A stretch of 17,423 nucleotides of DNA from Actinomycetes bacterium (lineage in GTDB: Bacteria > Actinomycetota > Actinomycetes > Nanopelagicales > Nanopelagicaceae): positions 1-17,423 of the forward strand of contig BJFZ01000027.1 of the NCBI GenBank assembly GCA_014190175.1. The letters are read 5' to 3'. The notes beneath the pieces were generated by a model that saw only the letters and a program-made list of their open reading frames with translations, did not search any database and was not told the origin of the DNA. Positions 7,791-13,915 of the stretch are shown piece by piece. The position numbers and the translations under genes are program-made. Numbering within the stretch: position 1 is the stretch's first letter; each line of letters opens with the position of its first letter.

Positions 7791-8549
7791 TTACTCTTCC
7801 TCAGATTGACTTTTTTTCCGATTACGTCTGCGATCATTTAATAACGAAATTCCACCAGCCATAAAATATAAGCCACATAAAGGAGTCGCTAAAGCAAGCA
7901 TCGTGATTGGATCTCCCGTTGGAGTGAATGCAGCAGTAAAAAGAAAAATTCCAAAAACACTTGCTCTCCATGGCTTAAGAATTGCTTTTCCAGTTAGAGC
8001 ACCAGCTATATTTAAAGCAACCAAAAAAACCGGTAATTCAAATGCTAAACCGAAAATCAACATAATTCGTACGACAAAATCAAGGTAATCGTCGAATTTG
8101 ATTAAGTTGTCTAAAGAGGCAGGAGTAAACCCCAGTAATACCTTGATAGCAACTGGCAAAATATAATAACCAAGAGTGACTCCTGTAGCAAAAAATGGTG
8201 TCGCAGCGACGATAAATAAAATAGACCATTTCTTTTCTTTTTTATGTAAACCTGGCGCCACGAAAGCCCATAGTTGGTACAACCAAAATGGTGCAGAAAG
8301 TATCACTCCTACGAGTAGAGCAATCTTTATTTGCAGATTCAGGGGGCCTAAGACGCCGGAAATGTACAGCGTGTTGCAATCAGCAATTTTATTTTCTACG
8401 CCACACACGGGTTTTGATAAAGTCTTGATCAACGTTCCGTACGCAAACCAGCCGCCGATTGAACCCAAGAATATTCCAGCCGCAGCCAAAACTACACGTT
8501 TGCGAAACTCCTGCAAATGAGAAATTATCGACATGCGATCGGTAGCCAA
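7791..8549 (-). CDS. tatC: Sec-independent protein translocase TatC
   Basis: TatC is the six-helix membrane receptor that recognises twin-arginine signal peptides and works with TatA to export folded proteins. This 252-residue protein shows the N-terminal cytoplasmic signature SHLQEFRKR (10-18, the HLxELRxR motif), a hydrophobic pattern of six helices, and the late conserved stretch FLFTAAFTPTGDP. A short polar tail (RRRNRKKSQSEEE) is cytoplasmic. The assigned start is TTG at 8549, which gives a few residues before the signature as in other actinobacterial TatC; an ATG at 8534 is the alternative but lacks a Shine-Dalgarno. It sits 53 bases after tatA, with possible alternative hairpins in between. 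It directly abuts the lipid kinase gene. Confidence 0.95.
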   Translation of the reverse strand: MATDRMSIISHLQEFRKRVVLAAAGIFLGSIGGWFAYGTLIKTLSKPVCGVENKIADCNTLYISGVLGPLNLQIKIALLVGVILSAPFWLYQLWAFVAPGLHKKEKKWSILFIVAATPFFATGVTLGYYILPVAIKVLLGFTPASLDNLIKFDDYLDFVVRIMLIFGLAFELPVFLVALNIAGALTGKAILKPWRASVFGIFLFTAAFTPTGDPITMLALATPLCGLYFMAGGISLLNDRRRNRKKSQSEEE

Positions 8550-8555
8550 AACTAT

Positions 8556-8580
8556 CTCGCTTTCACTTAGGTGCGAGTGA
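8556..8580 (-). promoter_or_regulatory. Two mutually exclusive candidate hairpins covering the tatC ribosome-binding region
   Basis: In the tatA-tatC gap the transcript reads TCACT (8580-8576), CTCGC (8577-8573), AGTGA (8567-8563), GCGAG (8560-8556). TCACT pairs with AGTGA and CTCGC pairs with GCGAG, but the two stems share bases and cannot coexist. GCGAG is the Shine-Dalgarno-like element six bases before the TTG of tatC. A switch that tunes TatC below TatA is conceivable. The arms are only five bases, so this is tentative. Confidence 0.25.
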
Positions 8581-8602
8581 TATTTAGAAAGTACAGAGTT
8601 AC

Positions 8603-8800
8603 TTAAGCCCCACTATTTTTCTTGTCTCCATCAGTATCATCTTCTTTGGGCTTATCAGCATTTAATTCTTTAACTTCATTTTTAAAAATTTTCATTGATT
8701 TACCGAGTGCACGAGCGGAGTCTGGTAAGCGTTTTGCGCCAAATAGCAAAACAAGAACTATTACGAGGATTAATATGTGGCTAGGTTCTCTGAGAAACAT
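8603..8800 (-). CDS. tatA: Twin-arginine translocase subunit TatA
   Basis: TatA is the small pore-forming subunit that assembles around TatC. The 65-residue protein has one N-terminal membrane helix (about 9-21), the conserved hinge [16 protein letters not shown] (20-35), an amphipathic helix and a charged tail rich in Lys, Asp and Glu. The polar residue at the start of the helix is His8, where Gln or Glu is common in TatA/TatB; this is a mild oddity. The ATG is supported by AGGAGG (8810-8805). It lies between pafC and tatC, the usual actinobacterial arrangement. No TatB gene is seen, as expected for lineages with bifunctional TatA or a distant tatB. Confidence 0.95.
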   Translation of the reverse strand: MFLREPSHILILVIVLVLLFGAKRLPDSARALGKSMKIFKNEVKELNADKPKEDDTDGDKKNSGA

Positions 8801-8804
8801 AGAT

Positions 8805-8849
8805 CCTCCTGGATCGATTAAAAGGCTATAGCCGCTATCCTAAAGTATA
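8805..8849 (-). promoter_or_regulatory. Candidate internal promoter, palindrome and Shine-Dalgarno upstream of tatA
   Basis: Between pafC and tatA the minus strand has TATACT (8849-8844, 5 of 6 to the -10 consensus), then the perfect 10-base palindrome GGCTATAGCC (8833-8824), then AGGAGG (8810-8805) before the tatA ATG. The best -35 candidate 17 bases upstream is poor (TCGCAA). The arrangement would allow tatAC and the genes behind it to be expressed independently of pafBC. Confidence 0.35.
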
Positions 8850-8852
8850 GGT

Positions 8853-9785
8853 TCAAGATGGGTAATTTGCGAGTGAAGCCGCTGCCCTATTGGCCACCTC
8901 TTGCCTCAAAACCGTGTCGGACGGGATTTTCATCTCTCCTGATAACGCCAAAACAGCCCTAATTGCCCACTCGTGGTTGTGCAACTTCACATTACCAATA
9001 AATCCTTCATCAGATTGATTACGGATCAAATTTCGGATACCCCATTCTTCCGCGAACCACAAAGCTTTTTCGTTTAATTCCAATTCAATGAAGTTTTCAA
9101 GATTCTTTGATAACTTAGAAGGTGTGTCGAATTTTGTGACCTTAGTATGAGTTGCCCTGATTCCGCGGATACGTTCAATCTTGAATTGGCGAAAGTCATT
9201 TGCTGAGTAACACCAAGCATATAGATACCGCCCACCTGAAGAATCTGCAAGATATTCAAGCGGAGCAACATCTCGTGTGGTCAATTTATCAGAAGTTGGA
9301 GAGTAGTAATCAATTGATATCTGAAGATTAGCTGCAATTGCTTTATCAATCAAAAGTAAATCAGGTTGTGATGATAATTTTGAAATATCGATACTCACTT
9401 TAGGGTCAGCGCGCTCTGAAATCTTTACTAATTTATTAATGAGATTCAAAATGCTTTCCTTGGTTTGAGTATCAACACTTAGTAAAAGTGAATTCAACGC
9501 AACGATCAAGGCCGAACTTTCTTCGTAAGTTAATTTTCTAGGTTTTGCTATCGTGCCTGCATTGGCAATTGAAATATATCCCCCATCAAATTGCACATCA
9601 ATAAGTTCTAGGTGGCTATAACCTGGCAATCCACAAACCCAAATCAGATTTAAGTCAGCGATTAACTCTCGTTCACTCACCCCGAAAATCTCACAGGCTT
9701 CTCTGATTTCAATTCCTTGATGAGATGATAGAAATGGAACCATTTTTAGAATGCGCGCAAATCGAGTTTCATTTTTTGGTGTCAT
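8853..9785 (-). CDS. pafC: WYL-domain transcriptional regulator PafC
   Basis: PafC pairs with PafB as a transcriptional activator; in mycobacteria PafBC controls the LexA-independent DNA-damage response and is thought to sense a damage-linked single-stranded nucleic acid through its WYL domain. Residues 1-65 form the winged-HTH with the typical PafC stretch VCGLPGYSHLELIDV (50-64). The WYL domain spans about 155-210, with R186-Y187-L188 at the WYL position followed by YAWC, and KIERIRGI; loss of the Trp is usual in PafC. Its length (310) is normal. The ATG overlaps the pafB stop by four bases (ATGA), so the two subunits are co-translated. tatA follows after 52 bases. Confidence 0.92.
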   Translation of the reverse strand: MTPKNETRFARILKMVPFLSSHQGIEIREACEIFGVSERELIADLNLIWVCGLPGYSHLELIDVQFDGGYISIANAGTIAKPRKLTYEESSALIVALNSLLLSVDTQTKESILNLINKLVKISERADPKVSIDISKLSSQPDLLLIDKAIAANLQISIDYYSPTSDKLTTRDVAPLEYLADSSGGRYLYAWCYSANDFRQFKIERIRGIRATHTKVTKFDTPSKLSKNLENFIELELNEKALWFAEEWGIRNLIRNQSDEGFIGNVKLHNHEWAIRAVLALSGEMKIPSDTVLRQEVANRAAASLANYPS

Positions 9786-10753
9786 GAACTGTGCTCGCTT
9801 AGAACTTTTTCAAGACCGTTGACAACAGCCTTAACAAGAATCTCTGGCTTGATGACTTTGACATCTGGCCCGCACCATAAAATATTATAAACCAGCAAAT
9901 CAAAATCGATATTATTTAATTGAATCAAATCCCACTCGATATCGCCAGAATCCAAATTTTTAACATCGCCTAACTTTCGGATCGCCGCGCCTGATCCTGG
10001 TTTAATAAAGATTTCTGCTCTCTCAATAAGATGTTCGGTTATATCTTTTATATAATCAGAAACTTTATATTCGGATGAAATTACAAATGCCTTTTCGGGC
10101 GAACAGATCTTTGGCAAGGATTGAAATCTACTCAATCTGAATATTTTAAAATCCCCCGAGGAATTTTCTTTTGCTACTAAGTACCAATGCCCTCTTCTAG
10201 AGACCAAAGAGTGAGGTGCAACGTTACGTTCAATAACCACCCCATCAGTGCCTTTGTATTGAAATGTGATCATCTCTTTATGATTAATAGAACTCCATAG
10301 CGAATAAAATATCGGCTCTGAGGTTTGAATGATTGGCATAGAAGCCAAAGGTTCTAAGGGCACGTAATCAGCATTTGTGCTTTGAATCTTGAAAATAGCA
10401 TCTTGGGCTAAGTTCTCTAAAGCCGCCCCTCTCCAGATATTTGCAGCCACTGATAGCCAATAGATTTCTGAAGAATCAAAATCTGTTTCTGGCATTTCAA
10501 AAGACTTTTTTGCTATTCGATAACCAACTTCATCATCAAAATACTTATCTTTAGCCTCTACCAAAATCTCAATATTTAATTCTCGTAAATCATCTTTATC
10601 TCGTTCAAACATCCGCTCCATGGCTTCTGGAGTCCCGGAATATCCCGCTACATTTGTGAAAATTTCATCCTTACTTAGGGGGCGTCGGGTCTCAAGCAAA
10701 GCCATGGTCAAATTCACCAAACGTTCAGCTTTATCTTTTCTGACCAGGCTCAT
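9782..10753 (-). CDS. pafB: WYL-domain transcriptional regulator PafB
   Basis: PafB is the partner of PafC in the PafBC heterodimer. The 323-residue protein has an N-terminal HTH (about 1-65, with RPLSKDEIF and MFERDKDDLRELNIEI), the WYL domain (about 155-215) with the intact W190-Y191-L192 followed by VAKE, FRLSRF at 205-210, and a C-terminal WCX-like domain. It opens the minus-strand array that runs to lnt. In mycobacteria pafB follows pafA, the Pup ligase, but here the upstream gene is a divergent cyclophilin 45 bases away and pafA is absent. No Shine-Dalgarno precedes the ATG; TAACAT lies seven bases upstream, which suggests a leaderless transcript. Confidence 0.92.
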   Translation of the reverse strand: MSLVRKDKAERLVNLTMALLETRRPLSKDEIFTNVAGYSGTPEAMERMFERDKDDLRELNIEILVEAKDKYFDDEVGYRIAKKSFEMPETDFDSSEIYWLSVAANIWRGAALENLAQDAIFKIQSTNADYVPLEPLASMPIIQTSEPIFYSLWSSINHKEMITFQYKGTDGVVIERNVAPHSLVSRRGHWYLVAKENSSGDFKIFRLSRFQSLPKICSPEKAFVISSEYKVSDYIKDITEHLIERAEIFIKPGSGAAIRKLGDVKNLDSGDIEWDLIQLNNIDFDLLVYNILWCGPDVKVIKPEILVKAVVNGLEKVLSEHSS

Positions 10754-10798
10754 GTCAAGTATGTTAGCGAGTCACTCAAAAATATGTAGAATACGGAT
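10754..10798. promoter_or_regulatory. Divergent promoter region between pafB and the cyclophilin gene
   Basis: This 45-base region must drive both genes. Toward the cyclophilin, TAGAAT (10787-10792) ends six bases before the ATG. Toward pafB, TAACAT (10766-10761) ends seven bases before the ATG, with TCTACA (10790-10785, 4 of 6 to TTGACA) 18 bases upstream. Both transcripts would start at or next to the start codon. A central perfect 9-base palindrome GAGTCACTC (10769-10777) lies between the two -10 elements and could be an operator, possibly for autoregulation, which is inference. Confidence 0.45.
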
Positions 10799-11527
10799 AT
10801 GACTATTAGCATTTACTCTAAATCCCCATTGGCAATAGCGACATTTCTCATCAGTGGCATCCTTTTTGCTGGTTGCTCGACAACCGGAACAACTGAAGAT
10901 CAAGCCGCACCTGCAGAATCTGCCTCTGCTAGTACTCCTGCGCCGAGTGAATCAGCTACACCAGTTGCTAACGGTCCTTGCAAGCCAAGTACAGCAACTG
11001 GCTCAACCCCCAAAGATGTAGGTGCTCCAAATGATGTTCTGCCTGCAAAAAGTTACACCTTTACATTGCAAACAAACTGTGGAGAAATTGTCATTGAAGC
11101 AGATGGAGTCAAGGCTCCAATCACTGTTTCCACATTGGCATTTTTAGCTAAAGGTAAATATTTCGATGGAACCATCTGTCATCGATTAACAACCCAAGGT
11201 TTATTTGTGTTGCAATGCGGCGACCCAACTGGCACTGGTGGTGGTGGACCGAACTTCACTTTCAAGGATGAGAATTTACCTGCCCAAGCAGATAACAATT
11301 ATCCAGCTGGATCAGTTGCAATGGCCAACTCCGGTCCAAATACAAATGGAAGTCAATTCTTTTTGGTTTACGACAATACAACTTTGGGGCCTAATTACAC
11401 CCTCTGGGGAAAGATCACTCAAGGTTTAGATATTGTTAAATCAATTGCTGCATACGGCACTGCTGATGGAGGTGGCGACGGAGCACCTAAATCAACTGTC
11501 GAAATTATCAACGCAACTGTTAAGTAA
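10799..11527 (+). CDS. Lipoprotein cyclophilin-type peptidyl-prolyl cis-trans isomerase
   Basis: This is a predicted extracytoplasmic, membrane-anchored prolyl isomerase. Residues 1-25 are a lipoprotein signal peptide ending LFAGC, with C26 the lipidated Cys (a plausible substrate of the Lnt in this window). Residues 27-75 form a low-complexity Ala/Ser/Thr/Pro linker, and the cyclophilin fold fills about 85-242. Active-site features: R129 in CHRL, Q139 in the actinobacterial variant LFVLQCGDPTGTGGGGP (two residues longer here than human cyclophilin A), A175-N176, and F187/F188 in GSQFFLVY. Y200 replaces the usual His before TLWG, common in bacteria. It is divergent from pafB and convergent with trmI. 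Actinobacterial relatives of this region often carry FKBP-type isomerases near pafA; here the type is cyclophilin. The ATG is chosen because the signal peptide begins there. Confidence 0.92.
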   Translation: MTISIYSKSPLAIATFLISGILFAGCSTTGTTEDQAAPAESASASTPAPSESATPVANGPCKPSTATGSTPKDVGAPNDVLPAKSYTFTLQTNCGEIVIEADGVKAPITVSTLAFLAKGKYFDGTICHRLTTQGLFVLQCGDPTGTGGGGPNFTFKDENLPAQADNNYPAGSVAMANSGPNTNGSQFFLVYDNTTLGPNYTLWGKITQGLDIVKSIAAYGTADGGGDGAPKSTVEIINATVK

Positions 11528-11556
11528 TTAGTCAAGGCTTACTTTTAGTAATTACT
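11523..11556. terminator. Inverted repeat between convergent cyclophilin and trmI genes, weak bidirectional terminator candidate
   Basis: AGTAATTA (11523-11530) and TAATTACT (11549-11556) are perfect 8-base inverted arms around an 18-base loop, and each arm contains a stop codon of one of the two convergent genes. The stem is AT-rich and lacks a clean U-tract, so termination would be weak. An alternative AAGTAA/TTACTT pairing (11522-11527, 11539-11544) is also possible. Confidence 0.3.
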
Positions 11557-12433
11557 CTTGATCTAGTAAATCTTCCTCACCTGGCTTGGAAGGTCTCCTT
11601 CTTTTTCGCATAGCGGCTACTCCATCGGCAACTCTTCTGCTTCTTACTAAGAAGCCGGTATGACTAATCATGCGGTGTTCTGGACGAACCGATAAAGATT
11701 CAACATGCCACGGCCGATGCAAACTTTCCCAAGATTCAGGTTCAGTAAATAGCAGGTTAGCTCGCAGCGCCTCTACCAATCTCGACAATTGCGTTGTTGT
11801 AGTTACATAACCAATAAACACTCCACCAGATCGCAAAATTTGGGAGGTAATTTCTACGCAATCCCAAGGAGCCAACATATCTAGTACAACGCGATCAAAC
11901 TTTTCTTCGATTATTGCATCTTGAAAAGAGTTGATCTGCAACTCCCAACCAGGATGTGCGGAGCCAAAAAATAAAGAGATATTTTTAGCGGCAATCTCTC
12001 CAAAATCTGCACGTCGTTCAATACTTAAAACTCGACCAGTTGACCCAACCGCCCTTAATAATGAAATTGTTAATGCTCCGCTACCAACTCCGGCTTCGAG
12101 TACCCGATCGCCAGAATGGATGTCACCATAAGCAATTATCTCGGCGGCATCTTTAGGGTAAACAATTGTCGCGCCTCGTGGCATAGAGAGTACGAAATCT
12201 TCCAATAACGGCCTCTGATAAAAATATGGTGCTCCTAAAGTAGAGAGCAAAATCGAACCTTCGCTAGAACCAATAATTTGGTCATGTGAAATATGGCCTT
12301 TGTGTCCTTGCCAGGTGGCTCCGGGAGTTAAAGTGATCGTATGCAATTTTCCTTTGGCATCGGTCAATTGAATCCGTTCGCCCGCTCGCAATGGGCCACT
12401 TCTGCTACTTTCAACAAATCCATTTTCACTCAT
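11552..12433 (-). CDS. trmI: tRNA (adenine(58)-N1)-methyltransferase TrmI
   Basis: TrmI makes m1A58 in the T-loop of tRNA using S-adenosylmethionine and acts as a homotetramer in actinobacteria. The 293-residue protein has the small N-terminal beta domain (about 15-80, including GHKGHISHDQIIG at 43-55), the SAM-binding motif VLEAGVGSGALT (111-122), the acidic ribose ligand E139 in SIER and the catalytic-loop region VVLDMLAPW (182-190). A basic C-terminal tail RRVADGVAAMRKRRRPS ends the protein. It is divergent from the RecB-like nuclease gene, as in M. tuberculosis (Rv2118c/Rv2119). TAGAAT ends six bases before the ATG and no Shine-Dalgarno is present, so the transcript is probably leaderless. 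Confidence 0.94.
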   Translation of the reverse strand: MSENGFVESSRSGPLRAGERIQLTDAKGKLHTITLTPGATWQGHKGHISHDQIIGSSEGSILLSTLGAPYFYQRPLLEDFVLSMPRGATIVYPKDAAEIIAYGDIHSGDRVLEAGVGSGALTISLLRAVGSTGRVLSIERRADFGEIAAKNISLFFGSAHPGWELQINSFQDAIIEEKFDRVVLDMLAPWDCVEITSQILRSGGVFIGYVTTTTQLSRLVEALRANLLFTEPESWESLHRPWHVESLSVRPEHRMISHTGFLVRSRRVADGVAAMRKRRRPSKPGEEDLLDQE

Positions 12434-13260
12434 TTGCCCATTCTAGACTTATCGGGGAGATAGCGATTAGTACACCTTCTAGACGCAATACGCTCTCGCC
12501 AAGCCGCGCAAATGACTACATGAACTGTCCTTTACTTTATCGCTTCAGGGTTATCGATAAATTATCTGAGCCTCCAAGTGCTGACGCATTAAAAGGAACT
12601 TTGGTGCACTCTGTTCTGGAACATTTATTTGGATTAGTTCGGTTAGAAAGAACCTCTGAGCGAGCACATGATTTGTTACAACCAACTTGGGATGAGTTGA
12701 AAGGTAAAACTTCTGGCGTTGAGGAGATGTTTCAGGATGTGGATTTAGATCAATGGCTGATTAGTGCACACTCATTATTAGATCGTTATTTTGAGCTTGA
12801 AGACCCAATGTCCTTTGATCCAACGGAGTTAGAGAAATTTGTAGAGTATCAAATGGAAGATGGTCCCATGATTCATGGCTATATAGATCGACTTGATATT
12901 GCTCCTACTGGAGAAATTAGAATCGTCGATTACAAGACCGGAAAATCACCCAAAGCTGCGTATGAAGAGAAATCACTTTTTCAAATGCGTTTCTACGCTC
13001 TCATCCTTTGGCGAACACTTGGAAAGATTCCAAAAAGATTGCAACTTCTTTATTTAGGCGATAAAAATAGATTGATCAGTGAGCCAACTGAAGCGGAGTT
13101 GGTGAAAACTGAAGGCAAGATTTTATCCATCTGGTCAGATATTCAACTTTCATATGAAACTGGTCTCTGGAAACCTAAAAAAAGTAAATTGTGCGATTGG
13201 TGCGCGCACCAATCAATTTGTCCAGAATTTGGTGGAACTCCCCCACCTCTGCCGGAATAA
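12391..13260 (+). CDS. RecB/Cas4-like PD-(D/E)XK exonuclease with 4Fe-4S cluster
   Basis: This is a RecB-family nuclease domain protein (PDDEXK_1 type), probably acting on DNA ends; its exact pathway in actinobacteria is unclear. Family hallmarks: LSPSRANDYMNCPLLYRF (35-52), H73 in GTLVHSVLEH, D166 in GYIDRLD, D180 and K182 in IVDYKTGK. Four cysteines, C46, C268, C271 and C277 (CxxCx5C at the end), match the iron-sulphur clamp of AddB/Cas4 nucleases. The coordinates use the first canonical ATG, but that start overlaps 43 bases of divergent trmI, has no Shine-Dalgarno, and adds a His/Phe-rich stretch not expected in the family. A start near 12466 (ATT, preceded by GGGGAG, giving 264 residues) is more likely; the next ATG, 12520, would cut the SPSR motif and leave little before C46. 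It is convergent with the HAD gene, with one base between stops. Confidence 0.88.
   Translation: MGHFCYFQQIHFHSFAHSRLIGEIAISTPSRRNTLSPSRANDYMNCPLLYRFRVIDKLSEPPSADALKGTLVHSVLEHLFGLVRLERTSERAHDLLQPTWDELKGKTSGVEEMFQDVDLDQWLISAHSLLDRYFELEDPMSFDPTELEKFVEYQMEDGPMIHGYIDRLDIAPTGEIRIVDYKTGKSPKAAYEEKSLFQMRFYALILWRTLGKIPKRLQLLYLGDKNRLISEPTEAELVKTEGKILSIWSDIQLSYETGLWKPKKSKLCDWCAHQSICPEFGGTPPPLPE
12434..12468. promoter_or_regulatory. Divergent promoter between trmI and the RecB-like gene, with overlapping -10 elements
   Basis: Minus strand: TAGAAT (12445-12440) then six bases then the trmI ATG. Plus strand: TAGACT (12444-12449), followed by GGGGAG (12454-12459) and an in-frame ATT at 12466. The two -10-like hexamers overlap on the palindrome TCTAGA, so the two polymerases would compete. 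No convincing -35 is visible for either direction. Confidence 0.4.
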
Positions 13261-13261
13261 A

Positions 13262-13915
13262 TTAGCGGTTAAATTGCTTTATTAATTCTGCAACTGTTAA
13301 ATTCTCTAAACTTTTTAGAATTATTCTGCGTGGGGCTGGTTCTATCGGAACTAAATGTGGAACCGCCACAACATATGCTCCGGCTGCTGTTGCAGAAACG
13401 ACCCCCGTGGCTGAATCTTCAAGCACGATAGATTCACTTATATCCACGGCAATTTTTTCAGCAGCCAAAAGGTATGGATCTGGAAAAGGTTTACTTCTGG
13501 ATACCTCTGAAGCAGATATCGAAAATTGGTAGTAATTCTTACTTAGCCCGTTTAATACCGCATCAACTATCGGACGGGGACTGGCCGAAACTAATGCAAG
13601 TGGTATTTCAAGTGCGGATATCTCGGTTAGTAAATTTTCAACCCCTGGCATAAAGCTCACACCTGAAGAACAACGTTGGGCCATTCTGCGGACCATTTCA
13701 GCAGAAAACCATTCCGCCAGATCAGGACGACCGCTTTTTTCGCCTAAATAGATCCCAAATTTGGACATGGGACCACCCAAACAATGAGCTTGATCTGCCA
13801 AAGACCAATCTGCGCCGTACTCATTTGCTAATTCAACCTCTGTCTTTAACCATAAAGGCTCGGTATCAACTGAAAGCCCATCCATATCAAAGAAAAATGC
13901 TTGTGGAAAAATCAC
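13262..13915 (-). CDS. HAD-superfamily (subclass IA) phosphatase, beta-phosphoglucomutase-like
   Basis: This 217-residue HAD hydrolase would use an Asp nucleophile to dephosphorylate a small metabolite. D10 and D12 in FFFDMDG form the catalytic pair, followed by LSVDTEPLW (LLVDTEP is the usual form). Motif II is S110 or S112 in LVSASPRP, motif III K142 in SKPFPDPY, and motif IV E166-D167 in VLEDSATG. The helical cap lies between about 17 and 85. The start is GTG at 13915 and overlaps the metH stop by four bases (GTGA), so it is the second gene of a metH operon. The substrate is unknown. A repair or recycling role in methionine or cobalamin metabolism is only suggested by position. Confidence 0.9.
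   Translation of the reverse strand: MIFPQAFFFDMDGLSVDTEPLWLKTEVELANEYGADWSLADQAHCLGGPMSKFGIYLGEKSGRPDLAEWFSAEMVRRMAQRCSSGVSFMPGVENLLTEISALEIPLALVSASPRPIVDAVLNGLSKNYYQFSISASEVSRSKPFPDPYLLAAEKIAVDISESIVLEDSATGVVSATAAGAYVVAVPHLVPIEPAPRRIILKSLENLTVAELIKQFNR

Noticed and set aside
8824..8833. GGCTATAGCC followed by TTTT on the minus strand as a rho-independent terminator after pafC
   Set aside because: A hairpin would have only three GC pairs and a four-base loop, too weak. It is more reasonable as a palindromic site or chance.
1939..8869. Identical 14-mer AGATGGGTAATTTG at 1939-1952 and 8856-8869, near the ends of lnt and pafC
   Set aside because: A shared 14-mer is expected about once by chance in a window of this size, one copy lies in coding sequence, and no longer similarity surrounds them.
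10754..10798. PafBC-type damage promoter (RecA-NDp motif TTGTC-purine-GTG) upstream of pafB or other genes
   Set aside because: I looked for this motif in the intergenic regions on both strands and saw no convincing match.
12391..13260. RecB-like gene as a Cas4 protein marking a CRISPR locus
   Set aside because: There are no repeats, cas1 or cas2 nearby, and the divergent pairing with trmI is the standard actinobacterial context of this non-CRISPR nuclease.
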